DNA of 64,000 bases, from NCBI GenBank assembly GCA_943736015.1, contig OX031064.1:38925361-38989360 (forward strand), read 5' to 3'. This document shows, one piece after another, positions 1 to 9,865 of the stretch. The notes below the pieces were generated by a model. That model was not told where the DNA came from and ran no database searches. It was given only the letters and a program-made list of their open reading frames with translations. Every line of letters starts with the position of its first letter. Positions within the stretch are counted from its first letter, which is position 1. Position numbers and translations under genes: made by a program. The DNA is from Tridacna crocea. Its lineage: Eukaryota > Mollusca > Bivalvia > Cardiida > Cardiidae.

Positions 1-1
1 G

Positions 2-85
2 GACCATTTTGGGAATATGTGTCGCACTGCTAGGAAAAATTATAGAAAAGTCAGTGATGATTCAAAAATTAACAAGCCGCAATAG
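2..85 (+). CDS. gag: 3' end of gag of a Ty3/Gypsy element (partial)
   Basis: The second reading frame is open from the left edge to a TAG at 83-85. It begins with an H-F-G-N-M-C stretch, which fits the last half (H-x4-C) of a CCHC zinc knuckle, followed by a basic tail rich in R and K. The pol frame (frame 1) is open from 73, so the two frames overlap by about 13 bases in a -1 relation. No classical slippery heptamer is visible inside the overlap, so the way pol is translated is unresolved. The rest of gag and the 5' LTR lie outside the window. Confidence 0.6.
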   Translation, partial: DHFGNMCRTARKNYRKVSDDSKINKPQ

Positions 86-270
86 GGACTCGCAGCGGGT
101 CTCGTCCAGTAGATGGGCACAAGTCTAACAACGTAAAAAATTCACAGAGTGCTAAATATTCAGAAAATAACAGTGCTAAACATACTTCATTTAAAAAATG
201 TGCAAGAAAATCATTTAAGAAAGTAAAAAGTGCTCCAGTTTGTTCAGTTGACCCAAACTTTTCGGCAACT

Positions 271-3200
271 ATGTCTAAAAATATTGTGTCCGTGACAGTT
301 AATGGCAAAAAGACAAACGCCTTATGTGATACAGGTGCTTCAATTTCATGCATGAGTAAAACCTTCTTTAACAAAGCTTTCAATGATGAAAACACAAAAT
401 GTACGAAATCAAACATGAGCACAATTGTTGGAGTTGGTGGCACCCACCATGCTGTGCAAGGTGAAACCAATGTCGACATTTGTTTTGGTTCTCTGACATT
501 GAATGCAAAATTCTATGTCATTGAAGATCTTCATCATTCGATTATTTTGGGTATCGATTTTATGGAAGAACACAGAGTCACTCTTGATATAGCTGCAAAG
601 AAATTCATCATTGAAGGTTCAGCAAAAGTATGCACAATTACTACAGATGTGGGTGTTGCAAGGACTGTACGGTCCACAGCAATTGATCCACAATCTGAAG
701 TAAGTGTCCCAGTAAAAGTTTCAAGGGTAAAATCTGGAACAGAAGTATTATTAGAGCCTTTGTCTTCCTTGTCTAACAAAAATATTATAGGAGCCAAAAG
801 TTTAGTTGTTGTGCGTAACCATAAAGCTGTAATGCGGGTACTCAATCCAACAAATAAAACAGTTTACCTTAAATCTAATAAAAGTTTGGCAAATGTTGTG
901 CTGATCGAACCAGCATCAGTCCTTTCAATTGATGAAATAGCGGAAGAATGCGAAAATGAAAATACAGTTGGGCTTTCAGACTTGCAAAATAAACCTAAAA
1001 CTTGTCATACATTTTCTTTCGACCTTTCGGATTCCGATATGAGTGCTGAGCAAAAAGAGAAACTTCTCCGTCTTTTGGAAGAAAATGGAGATGTCTTTTC
1101 TGAAGGGTTACATGATCTTGGTTGTACCAATTTACAGATTCATAGAATTGAAACCGGTGATGCAGCACCAGTTAGGTTACCACCATATAAGCAAAATCCA
1201 AAGGTTAGGGAGGCTACTCGTGAGTGGGTAGAAAAAATGTTAGAAAACAAAATAATTGAACCCTCGATGTCTAACTGGCATTCGCCCGTAGTTTTGGTAA
1301 AGAAAGCTGACTCAGATGAATATCGCTTTGCGGTTGATTACAGGAAACTGAATAAAATAAGCAAACCAAAAGCTTACCCTTTACCAAAATTGACAGACAT
1401 TTTTGATACAATAGGCGATTCGAATGCTAAGTTTTTTTCATCGCTTGACTTAGGCAAAGCATTTTGGCAGGTACCTCTAGACCCAGAGAGTAGAGAAAAG
1501 TCTTCATTTATTTGTGCAGAAGGAATTTTTTCATTTAACAAAATGCCGTTCGGATTAAATGGATCTCCAGCTACCTTTCAATCGCTGCTTATGAAGGTTT
1601 TAAGTGGTATTTCTTGGAAATTTGCCTTATGCTATGTTGATGACGTCATCATTTTTTCAGCGTCTTTTGATGACCATTTAAAGCATTTGAATGAGGTCTT
1701 TGATAGATTGCGAAAAGCAGGTTTAAAACTTTCTCCAAGTAAATGTCACTTTGCTAAACATAAGTTAACATACCTAGGACATATCATTAGTAAAGAAGGA
1801 ATACAGTCAGACAAGAAAAAGATAGAAAAGGTTCAAAATCTGAAATCTCCGAAGGACCAAAAAGGCATAAAAAGTTTGCTAGGGTTAACAAATTACTACA
1901 AAAAGTTCATAAAAGATTACAGCAAAATTTGTGCACCATTTTTTCAATTATTGCAAAAGAATGCAAAATTCGAATGGACTGACAAGTGTGAAGAGTCTTT
2001 AAATATTTTGAAAAATGCTCTTTGTTCTGCACCGATTTTAGCATTCCCTGATATGAATAGGCCTTTTATCTTGACATGCGATGCGTCTCGTTCCGGATTA
2101 GGATACATTTTAGGTCAGTTGGATGAAAGTGGGAAAGAAAGGGTGATAGAATACAGTGGTAGAGCATTACATGCAGCTGAAAAAAATTACTCAGTGTCAG
2201 AACTTGAATGTTTGGCTATTGTCTCAGGAATTAAGCAATTCAGCTCTTACCTTTCAACTGATATTCCTTTCACAATTATCACAGACCATCAAGCATTGAA
2301 AGTTTTAAATTCTATTACCACATGTCAAAATGGTAGAATTGCAAGATGGGCGCTGTATTTACAAGGTTTTAGATACACAGTGCAATATAGAAAAGGTGAG
2401 TTAAATAATGCTGATGCTCTTTCAAGACTGATAAACAACACGGAGTCGGTAAACAATGTCTGTTGCCCACATCAACCACGAGGTAAGTCTACGTTCTCTT
2501 TTGATAATAGTACTGAATCAGACAAGTCATTGGCAGAAAATGAGAAAGAAAATGATTCTGAGCTTTGTAGTAAAGAAGTAAGCAATCAAACTACAAGTAA
2601 AAAATTCTTAGAGGTCTGTTTCGAGTATGATAAGCCCAAAACAGTTTTTAATCTAGACACGGACAGAGATTTTTCTTCAAAACAAACTGATAATACAAGT
2701 AAATTAATTGATCTACAAAAGAAATGTCCAGATTTTAAAAACTTATATGAATATCTGAGAAATGGAAAACTACCGATAGATGAAAAGGAATGCAGGAAAG
2801 TAATGTACGACAAAGAATTTTACGAAATAGTTGATGAGATCTTAATCCACAAATACCAAAGTCGAGGCAAAAGAAAGCCGACAGAAGATAGATTCATAAT
2901 ACAAACTGCACTGCTAAAAAGTCTTAGATTAAAGGTAATGGAAGAGTTTCATGACCATAATGGGCATTTTGGCGTGAAGAAAACGTTTGCCGCTATCCAG
3001 GTAAAGTATTACTGGCCTCGTATGTACCAGGAAATAGTTGATTTTGTAAAATCATGTGATTCCTGTCAGCGAGCTAAACATAGTAGACACCAGGTAAGTA
3101 CACCACTTAACCCTTTACCAGTAGTCGATGTTTTTGAAAGGATCCATTTAGATATTGTTGGACCTCTCCATAAAACCACAGATGGATTTGAGTATATACT

Positions 3201-4386
3201 TGTTTGTGTTGACAGTTTTTCAAAGTGGGTAGAAGCTTTTCCCTTACGTACGCAGTCTGCTTCAGAAATAGCTCGTGTTTTACACGACGAAATATTTTGT
3301 CGTTATGGTGCGCCATTGGCTATTGTAACAGATAGGGGTCAGAACTTCTTATCAAAATTAGTAAATGCTATCTGTGAGATTTACAATGTCACAAGGCATC
3401 GTACAGCAAGTTACAACCCTAAGGCTAATGGAAGCTGCGAACGCCAGAACGCTACACTCATACAGACACTGCGTATGTATATTGACAAAGATCAGACAAA
3501 TTGGAACTTATTTTTACCTACAGTTTTACAAGCTCTAAGATCTTCTCCGAATGTAGAGACATCTGGTTTCAGTGCATACAAAATGTTGTTTGGTGGCGAT
3601 ATGAGACTTCCGTTTGATATTGATCTAATTCCTAGAGAAACTTTAGGTCAAGATGCCAAGCAACATGTCCAAAAGCTACTGGACAGACAAAAGGTAATAA
3701 GGGACCTTGCAAAGCAGAATACACAAACAACTCAGCAGGAATCAAAGGTAAGATATGATCTTAAAGCTAAACCTTCTGATTTTAGACTTCGGGAACAAGT
3801 GTTATTAAAAGTTCATAAGCATACCATTGGCTTGACACCAAAATTAGAAAACATGTGGAAGGGTCCATATTATATAAGAGAAAAAGTCTCAAGTGACACA
3901 TATAGAATTTCTGATAGCAAAACGCACAAAAAATTGAAAGCACCGGTAAATGCTAAAGATTTGAAAAGGTACAGTGACCCAAGAAATTATCGCATTCCAC
4001 CAAATTTCAGCAGCAATGCTGGTAATGATACCAACGACCAATCGGTCGAAACTGACTCAGAAATGAGGCGTATCGTGGATAGTGGAATTGATCAGTCACA
4101 ACAAGATGAGGTATGCACTGATAAAGATGAAAAGTCAGATGAAAAGTCCGACAATGATAAACAAGGTAAGAACCTTACAGATGGCATTTGGTATCAGGCT
4201 AATCGTATTTTGAGACAAAGAATACGAAATGGTAATAAAGAGTACCTTATTGAATGGTCTGATACGAATTCCAAGCCTACATGGGAGGCTGATGAAGATG
4301 TAAGTGAAGAATTAAAACGATTGTTTTACGTACGGCATACTAAATCTGGAAAAAGAAGAAAACGACCGTATAAATGTTTTTTATAA
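271..4386 (+). CDS. pol: Gypsy pol polyprotein: protease, reverse transcriptase, RNase H, integrase, chromodomain
   Basis: An intact 1371-residue frame; the frame is open back to 73, so the true product may start by frameshift from gag and the ATG at 271 is only the first Met. Domains in order: aspartic protease with DTGAS at residues 20-24; reverse transcriptase with YVDD at 455-458; RNase H with TCDAS and an ADALSRL end; integrase with an H-H-C-C zinc-binding region (His from about 894, Cys 929 and 932) and catalytic D961, D1021, E1057, the last two 35 residues apart; a GPY/F-like module; and a C-terminal chromodomain near 1305-1356 with aromatic residues and a PTWE motif. The domain order RT-RH-IN is that of Ty3/Gypsy. 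No stop or frameshift is seen, so insertion looks recent. Confidence 0.95.
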   Translation: MSKNIVSVTVNGKKTNALCDTGASISCMSKTFFNKAFNDENTKCTKSNMSTIVGVGGTHHAVQGETNVDICFGSLTLNAKFYVIEDLHHSIILGIDFMEEHRVTLDIAAKKFIIEGSAKVCTITTDVGVARTVRSTAIDPQSEVSVPVKVSRVKSGTEVLLEPLSSLSNKNIIGAKSLVVVRNHKAVMRVLNPTNKTVYLKSNKSLANVVLIEPASVLSIDEIAEECENENTVGLSDLQNKPKTCHTFSFDLSDSDMSAEQKEKLLRLLEENGDVFSEGLHDLGCTNLQIHRIETGDAAPVRLPPYKQNPKVREATREWVEKMLENKIIEPSMSNWHSPVVLVKKADSDEYRFAVDYRKLNKISKPKAYPLPKLTDIFDTIGDSNAKFFSSLDLGKAFWQVPLDPESREKSSFICAEGIFSFNKMPFGLNGSPATFQSLLMKVLSGISWKFALCYVDDVIIFSASFDDHLKHLNEVFDRLRKAGLKLSPSKCHFAKHKLTYLGHIISKEGIQSDKKKIEKVQNLKSPKDQKGIKSLLGLTNYYKKFIKDYSKICAPFFQLLQKNAKFEWTDKCEESLNILKNALCSAPILAFPDMNRPFILTCDASRSGLGYILGQLDESGKERVIEYSGRALHAAEKNYSVSELECLAIVSGIKQFSSYLSTDIPFTIITDHQALKVLNSITTCQNGRIARWALYLQGFRYTVQYRKGELNNADALSRLINNTESVNNVCCPHQPRGKSTFSFDNSTESDKSLAENEKENDSELCSKEVSNQTTSKKFLEVCFEYDKPKTVFNLDTDRDFSSKQTDNTSKLIDLQKKCPDFKNLYEYLRNGKLPIDEKECRKVMYDKEFYEIVDEILIHKYQSRGKRKPTEDRFIIQTALLKSLRLKVMEEFHDHNGHFGVKKTFAAIQVKYYWPRMYQEIVDFVKSCDSCQRAKHSRHQVSTPLNPLPVVDVFERIHLDIVGPLHKTTDGFEYILVCVDSFSKWVEAFPLRTQSASEIARVLHDEIFCRYGAPLAIVTDRGQNFLSKLVNAICEIYNVTRHRTASYNPKANGSCERQNATLIQTLRMYIDKDQTNWNLFLPTVLQALRSSPNVETSGFSAYKMLFGGDMRLPFDIDLIPRETLGQDAKQHVQKLLDRQKVIRDLAKQNTQTTQQESKVRYDLKAKPSDFRLREQVLLKVHKHTIGLTPKLENMWKGPYYIREKVSSDTYRISDSKTHKKLKAPVNAKDLKRYSDPRNYRIPPNFSSNAGNDTNDQSVETDSEMRRIVDSGIDQSQQDEVCTDKDEKSDEKSDNDKQGKNLTDGIWYQANRILRQRIRNGNKEYLIEWSDTNSKPTWEADEDVSEELKRLFYVRHTKSGKRRKRPYKCFL

Positions 4387-4736
4387 AACAACAAAGATTA
4401 GAATTCTTGAGCTATTGTAATTTCCTTAAAATAGCCTATAGTTAATTGTAAAGTTGACTTTTTCTATCTCAGGGCACAAACATTTAATTCAAATAATTGA
4501 AATACTACTCAGGTGAAAACATGTCGGTTGGTGACATTTGAAACAATTTCGCAGATAAACTTCACATCTTTAGTTCAAAACTGTACGAGAGTGTTGACTG
4601 AGCGGTAGCGAATGAGTGTAAGGTCTTTCTTATATTCTTATTTCTCTGTTTTGACTAGGGGTTGACAATGAACGATCGCATTGTCGTGTGAATAGTTCTA
4701 TCTTGTTCGTTGTTTTTAGGGTTTCCGGTCTTCCTG
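4387..4736 (+). promoter_or_regulatory. pol-env interval with candidate env splice acceptor
   Basis: This 350-base interval is non-coding. A pyrimidine-rich tract ending in TTTTTAG places a good splice acceptor at 4718-4719, 17 bases before the first env ATG. In env-bearing retroelements env is commonly translated from a spliced subgenomic RNA, and this site fits that role. The partner donor would lie in the 5' LTR or leader outside the window; a copy of a likely donor context (TTTAG followed by GTAAGT) is visible at 7873-7883. Confidence 0.45.
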
Positions 4737-7064
4737 ATGTTCACCTGTTTGATGTTGTGTTCTGGATCGGTTATGGGAAAACAACAGGTACAGCGGTTAA
4801 ACTACGGGGTAGTTTTCGAACCCCAAGATCAGTTACATTTAGCGGGTGAAGTGTGGCTTCACACCTTTGAAATACCATTGCCAGAGGGCATAAATTTACA
4901 AAATGCATTTGCTTGTAAGAAGGAATCGTGTCTAATAATATCGAATTTGCTGCAAGAAATTCGACAAATCAGGCAAAACACCAAAACTATGATCACAAGC
5001 ACATTGGACTCGATTAAGAAATTAATTCCAGAAAGTCAATCAATTAACAGAAACAGGCACAGACGTTCTGTTTTACCTTTCATTGGTGATATTTCCAGGT
5101 CAATTTTTGGCACAGCAACAGTTAAAGATGTAGAGAGAATGGCTAGGCATATTAATTCTCTTAACAGGATTTCAACCAAACTGATCAAAACCGTAGAACA
5201 ACATGAAAATGACTTAAGTTCATTTATGACAGCTTCTGACGGAAGAATGAATAATATAGTCAAAGGCTTGCACGAAAACCATTTGGCGATTACACAGATT
5301 GAAAACCAATTAAATGTTTCACTAATGAATATGGAAAAAACCTTTTCAAAAATGAGCGGTTTTCTCTCTGAACAAATTGAAAAATCTAGGCAATTGGAAT
5401 CTCTTTTTGATGAACTTTTAGAAGGTGTTTACGATCTGGTGGAAGGAAAATTATCTCCCCATCTTATCAATGCAGATACAATGCTGAAAACTTTACAAGA
5501 TATTCAATCCATTCTTGACAGGAAATTTTCAGGATTTCATCTAGTATATAAAAATCCATCTTTGATCTACCATTATGTCGGAACGATTTTCGCTAGGAAA
5601 GGCTCGTCTTTATATGTATCTGTCAAGTTTCCGATTTCACCATTTCGTCAACCATTGGACCTTTTTAAAGTTACATCTTTTCCTATTCCAGTTAACGACA
5701 GCACTAACCATGTGACTCAGTTATTAGACATACCAGATTACTTTGCAATAACTAATGATTTACAGTATTACATTCTCTTGCAAAATGAAGAATTAATGAA
5801 GTGTCAATCAAATAAACTTAAACAATGTAATTTCCCAAAAGTCTTAACACCAGCAATCGAAACATCTTGTATATTAGCTCTGTTTACAGATAACAAAGCT
5901 CTTGTGAAAAAACTTTGCAATTTTAGATTTTTAACTAATCATGTGTCCTCTAATGTTGTATTACTTTCCAAAACTGCAATTCTTGTATACGATGTCGATG
6001 TTCTTGAATTTGACTATAAGGCTGGCAAGACTATGAAAAAAGGTTGTAAATTTTGCAAAATGGACGTTCCATGCGAATGCTCTGTTTTAACATCCAATTC
6101 CTATCTACCAGCTAGGCTTACGGAATGTCACAAAAATACTACTGAAAAATTACATCCTGTTAATCTTGCATTGTTGCAAAACTTTTTCGAAGATGATTTG
6201 TTGAAAAATATTGGAATTAACTCCCTTTTTAACAGTCCATTACAAGTTGATATTCCAAAATTTTCTATTTATAATCATTCCATTAACCAGATCTTAGCTG
6301 ATGACAATAAGGCACATTTAAACTTACAGAAGATGGCAAAATCAGCAAAGGATAATTCTGTGATATTTTCAACTCTCACAGATTCATTACTGTCAGGTGA
6401 GGTTTCTTTGGAAGAAACTGAATCTTTTAAAGGTATATTACTTTATGTTACAACTGCTGTTGCCGCATTCTGTATGGATGCATTTATCTTTTTAGCACTA
6501 AAACTACGGAAAGTCATGATAATTTTATCGGTTTTAAAGTCAGCACAACAAGTTCACTTGTCTACGATACCGTCATTCGTTTATACACCTCCAGCTCCTG
6601 TAGACAATTCTCAGGAATATTTTTGGGGTCGAATAAATTTCGAACTTGAACACTGGACACTTACCTTATGTATAATGAGTTTGCTATTATTAATTGTTAT
6701 TCTTGCAAACACCTGTAGACCAGTCCGCAACAAAACACGATTGATGGTTGAAATTACAAATGGAAATACTTCAGTTAAAATCACACTGAAAACTCTCACG
6801 CTGTGTCCCACCTACTGGGAAGTCAAAATACCCAAAAGTGTCGAACAAATCACTGTTGCTGGTATCATAAGTCCAATTGTCACATTTGACTGGGATGAAT
6901 TTCAAGTAATCAATAAATTAAGTAATCAAGAATTGTATATTGAAAAGTTGTATAGGGTAAACCTACTTACGGGAAAGAAAATCAGACGAATTATGTCTAC
7001 GACTTATTGTGTCTATTTTTTCATGGAACATCGGAAATTATATATCCCATTACAAAATTGGTAA
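4737..7064 (+). CDS. env: Env-like membrane fusion glycoprotein, baculovirus F / errantivirus type
   Basis: An intact frame of about 775 residues from ATG 4737; the same frame runs upstream to a TTG at 4710, but that lies before the apparent splice acceptor. A short hydrophobic N-terminus may be a signal peptide. A furin-type R-x-R-R site ends at 5066 and is followed by a hydrophobic segment with FIGDIS and FGTAT, which resembles the fusion-peptide region of the baculovirus F (PF12259-like) family. Coiled-coil-like heptads and many N-glycosylation sequons follow. A transmembrane segment lies near 6430-6510 and a second near 6650-6720, then about 115 residues of tail. Family assignment rests on the cleavage and fusion-peptide context; function as a fusogen is inferred, not shown. 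Confidence 0.8.
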   Translation: MFTCLMLCSGSVMGKQQVQRLNYGVVFEPQDQLHLAGEVWLHTFEIPLPEGINLQNAFACKKESCLIISNLLQEIRQIRQNTKTMITSTLDSIKKLIPESQSINRNRHRRSVLPFIGDISRSIFGTATVKDVERMARHINSLNRISTKLIKTVEQHENDLSSFMTASDGRMNNIVKGLHENHLAITQIENQLNVSLMNMEKTFSKMSGFLSEQIEKSRQLESLFDELLEGVYDLVEGKLSPHLINADTMLKTLQDIQSILDRKFSGFHLVYKNPSLIYHYVGTIFARKGSSLYVSVKFPISPFRQPLDLFKVTSFPIPVNDSTNHVTQLLDIPDYFAITNDLQYYILLQNEELMKCQSNKLKQCNFPKVLTPAIETSCILALFTDNKALVKKLCNFRFLTNHVSSNVVLLSKTAILVYDVDVLEFDYKAGKTMKKGCKFCKMDVPCECSVLTSNSYLPARLTECHKNTTEKLHPVNLALLQNFFEDDLLKNIGINSLFNSPLQVDIPKFSIYNHSINQILADDNKAHLNLQKMAKSAKDNSVIFSTLTDSLLSGEVSLEETESFKGILLYVTTAVAAFCMDAFIFLALKLRKVMIILSVLKSAQQVHLSTIPSFVYTPPAPVDNSQEYFWGRINFELEHWTLTLCIMSLLLLIVILANTCRPVRNKTRLMVEITNGNTSVKITLKTLTLCPTYWEVKIPKSVEQITVAGIISPIVTFDWDEFQVINKLSNQELYIEKLYRVNLLTGKKIRRIMSTTYCVYFFMEHRKLYIPLQNW

Positions 7065-7284
7065 AAACTTGTACCATAAAAGTCCTGTGCTGTACAATTT
7101 GTCAAGACACTTGCTGGAAACTTTGTATATTTTGTATAGTTAATTGTACTCTGTTTAACCACATTGTATTTATAAACAATTGTCCATTACATGTTTATGT
7201 ATCAAAATAATCATGCTTCAGTTACGTTTGCATGTATGTAATACATCCTCTCTTGTTCCAACTTTATAGGAATAAAGTAAAATT

Positions 7285-7295
7285 AGAGGAGGGGG
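7285..7295 (+). other. Polypurine tract
   Basis: An AGAGGAGGGGG run directly precedes a TGGTATTACG sequence and follows env by 220 bases. This is the usual place of the plus-strand primer and marks the start of the 3' LTR at about 7296. Confidence 0.65.
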
Positions 7296-8416
7296 TGGTA
7301 TTACGCAGTGAAATTTTCTCTAAAACTGTTACGCAACAGAACGTAATTTCAAGAAGATTGTTATGGACAATTGTCAATTGAGATTCATAAATTGCATTAT
7401 GTATTGTTCAAATTGTGTTTAAATGTTTGATTATTGAAATATTCATGTTTGTATATCATTGACTTCTATGACCAAAGATTCCATATTTTAGCCTTCAAAC
7501 GCTGAGAAATTAGGCCTTACAAAAGCATTTCTTAGCCCGAGGCAAGTCATAGTTAACGGTGAAATGTAAAATTCCGCGGGCATTAGAAACCCATTGATAA
7601 CAGGAAAAATCCATAAACCCGTCTTTGATAAAAGATTTAATTGTTTATTCATTTGATTACGGTCGCGACGATTGCATTTTTGTTTGATTGTTAGTCAAAA
7701 CAACCGGCGGCAAATGCCTTATGTCTTGACACCGACAAACAATGATGCTTTTAGCACCTTTTTGACACGAGTAAAGTCGCTCATCTCTTATCGACGGAAG
7801 CGCTCTCATTAGCCGAACTTGTACGGACAGAAAATAAAGGTTTAGTTCTTACATCGGATCTTCTCTGCTTTATTTAGGTAAGTCTTTTTTAAAATTAGCT
7901 ATTGATCGTAGAAACTTTCATTTGTTTTTGTACACATTTATCAAATGTACTTTTGTCAATGTTTTATGAAATCATAGTAGAAAAAAAAGTCTTAATATGT
8001 AATTTAATGATTTTTCTGCCATATCGGTAATAATGACAAAATGTGTTCAATTATATTGAACTGAAAACATTGCGACTAAAGGAAATTATTGGCAATTTGA
8101 AATGTTTGCATGTTTGCGACAATTACGTGGTCGAACATGCCGTGTTTGCGTTTCAATTAGAAAACATTGTGGCAAACAAAACTTGTACAAAACATTGTGG
8201 CAAACAAATTATTGTAAAATAGATGTTTATAAGTAAAGATTTGCACAAAGGTTAAATTCAGATTCAAATCAGAATACGTCTATTCGAAACGTTGAGGGAA
8301 AAACTAAGATTGTCATAGAGTCGAAACGTATTGTAAATTAAATGTACTTTGTTTGTTGTTATGTGAAATCTGTTTTTATAAAAAAAAAAGGGTTAAATCA
8401 TATACAATCAGACACA
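7296..8416 (+). repeat. Candidate 3' LTR of the Gypsy element
   Basis: The proposed LTR begins TGGTATTACG just after the polypurine tract. Two ends are possible. In the first, it ends in CAGACACA at 8416 and is followed by a primer-binding-site-like TGGTGACAGAAGCACG at 8417. In the second, it ends at 7877 (TTTATTTAG), the point where a 64-base direct repeat stops. The first gives TG...CA ends of 1121 bp but leaves a primer site after a 3' LTR, which implies a tandem partial element; the second gives 582 bp. An AATAAA lies at about 7832-7837. The missing 5' LTR would settle this. Confidence 0.5.
7814..7877 (+). repeat. 64-bp direct repeat, copy 1, ending at a splice-donor-like site
   Basis: Identical over 64 bases to 8831-8894, with 1017 bases between starts. 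It holds an AATAAA and ends TTTATTTAG; the next bases here are GTAAGTC, a consensus 5' splice site. Confidence 0.85.
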
Positions 8417-8830
8417 TGGTGACAGAAGCACGCAAGGGGAACTTTTAAGCTTAGGTATTGAAGTCTTCGAAAAACTCGACTGAATCATTGTCTCATTGTC
8501 GACCAAGATCGTGCTGCATGCATTAGCCGCCTGATCTTTGTCTTCACCCTTTTGTCACTGTGTTTCGATTGTTTGATTGAGAACACTTTTAAGAAAATAT
8601 TTGAATCACGGAAGTTTGTAAAGAAACAATAATTCTGGTCTCTATTTGGTGTTCGTGACGATTTCTGTAGAACGAAATTGTCACGAGGCGAAATAGTGAC
8701 TAGTAAAACAAATCGTCATCTGTTTAAACACTAAGTTTAGATGTATTTGTATTAAATGTCATTCTACAATTTTTAATCCTTTCATTTTCAAATTTTAAAT
8801 CCTATAAATAAAATAATTATAAACTGCTTG
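8417..8830 (+). other. Leader-like segment after a primer-binding-site-like sequence
   Basis: It starts TGGTGACAGAAGC, the form of a tRNA-primer site (TGG complementary to a tRNA CCA end). No open frame is seen. If this is a real leader, the 3' LTR is shared with a second, largely deleted element. Confidence 0.35.
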
Positions 8831-8894
8831 CGAACTTGTACGGACAGAAAATAAAGGTTTAGTTCTTACATCGGATCTTCTCTGCTTTATTTAG
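8831..8894 (+). repeat. 64-bp direct repeat, copy 2
   Basis: Perfect copy of 7814-7877 that ends at the same base, but is followed by AAATTCCCC instead of the GTAAGT donor. It may be the residual end of an LTR or an exon sequence returned through a spliced RNA. Confidence 0.85.
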
Positions 8895-8944
8895 AAATTC
8901 CCCAGCGAGACAGATTCCTTAGTGGTAATAAGCAACAGCATAAC

Positions 8945-9665
8945 AATACAATACACTGTTCCGGAAATATGTTCTGAATGAAGCACGTTCGGAACATTGC
9001 TCTAAACCATATAGAAATGAAAGTACATTGTCATGATGGCTGTTGCAAGAGCTACTGTCTTAGCTGTGTTAGTTGAAGAAATGATAAGCTGCGGAGAGAG
9101 AGTAGAGACGAGTCTACAATGCCCCTATTTATGGCATTCATATCGTAAAAAAGACAATTGCAAATATGGCTAAGAAGAAAGTGTCCGTCTTTCAGCCATC
9201 TTGTATCACCTTGCAACCGTTCAGCAGGTGTGCTGCACCTCGACTGAATTAGAACAGTCACAACATGTTCTGAAGAACACAGCACTGTGTTCCGAAATAT
9301 TCCATTGACTTACATGCGCGGATCCAGATAACTTTCTCGGGGGGGGGGGGGTCCCACCGAAAACACACTCGTCTTATTAAATGATACTTTGATTTCCGGA
9401 TTTCGGTGCATGTAAGCCGTTTACAAGAAAAGTCAACGTTTCCAGTTCTAACCATGAGGAGGTCTCCACATTTAGAACCTTTCTTTTTTAAATTTATGAC
9501 TGTATTTTACATAAATGCTGCGCAATATCAAACCAGTACCATTTCACGAATCCGATAACCACATTTTTGTCGAAATTCCAGGGGGGGTCCGGACCCCCGG
9601 TCCCCCTCTCTGGATCCGCCCATGACTTAGAACATGTCCGGAGTGTTCGGAGCAGCGAAGGGAAT
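8945..9665. mobile_element. Old DNA element (family I, copy 1), interrupted by a hAT-like insertion
   Basis: About 400 bases match 39185-39595 at high identity, split by the insertion at 9313-9621. The left end seen in the other copy (GGCGTATTCCTTTC) is missing here, so this copy is truncated. Both copies keep a partly open minus-strand frame (9052-9285 here) with a shared SEHV.TVLIQSRCS peptide, whose meaning is unknown. Confidence 0.75.
9313..9621. mobile_element. hAT-like non-autonomous element, 309 bp
   Basis: The ends CATGCGCGGATCCAGA and TCTGGATCCGCCC are inverted repeats, followed inward by G-rich (left) and C-rich (right) runs typical of a common animal hAT MITE. It is flanked by TTGACTTA at 9305-9312 and ATGACTTA at 9622-9629, an 8-bp target duplication with one change. 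The uninterrupted site is present at 39541-39559. Confidence 0.8.
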
Positions 9666-9865
9666 ACGACCTTCACGTCTGACTGCAGACGATCTTTAAA
9701 AACATCGTGTGCTCGCTACGAGCAATTGTCCGTTTTGTAATAATAATCTTTGATTTATGTTTTCATGTATTAAACCTAAAGTACATGCTTATCCATATCT
9801 TCTTCCTTATTTCACTTGCACTCGACGAATTAAACGAATCAAACAATACGATTTGGTGGCAAACA

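Noticed and set aside
4710-4736. TTG start for env
   Set aside because: Lies before the likely splice acceptor; the ATG at 4737 is the first ATG in frame.
9341-9354. Long G runs (also 31919, 40532, 41067) as G-quadruplex regulators
   Set aside because: They sit in transposon arms or homopolymers, which are prone to sequencing error; no nearby promoter.
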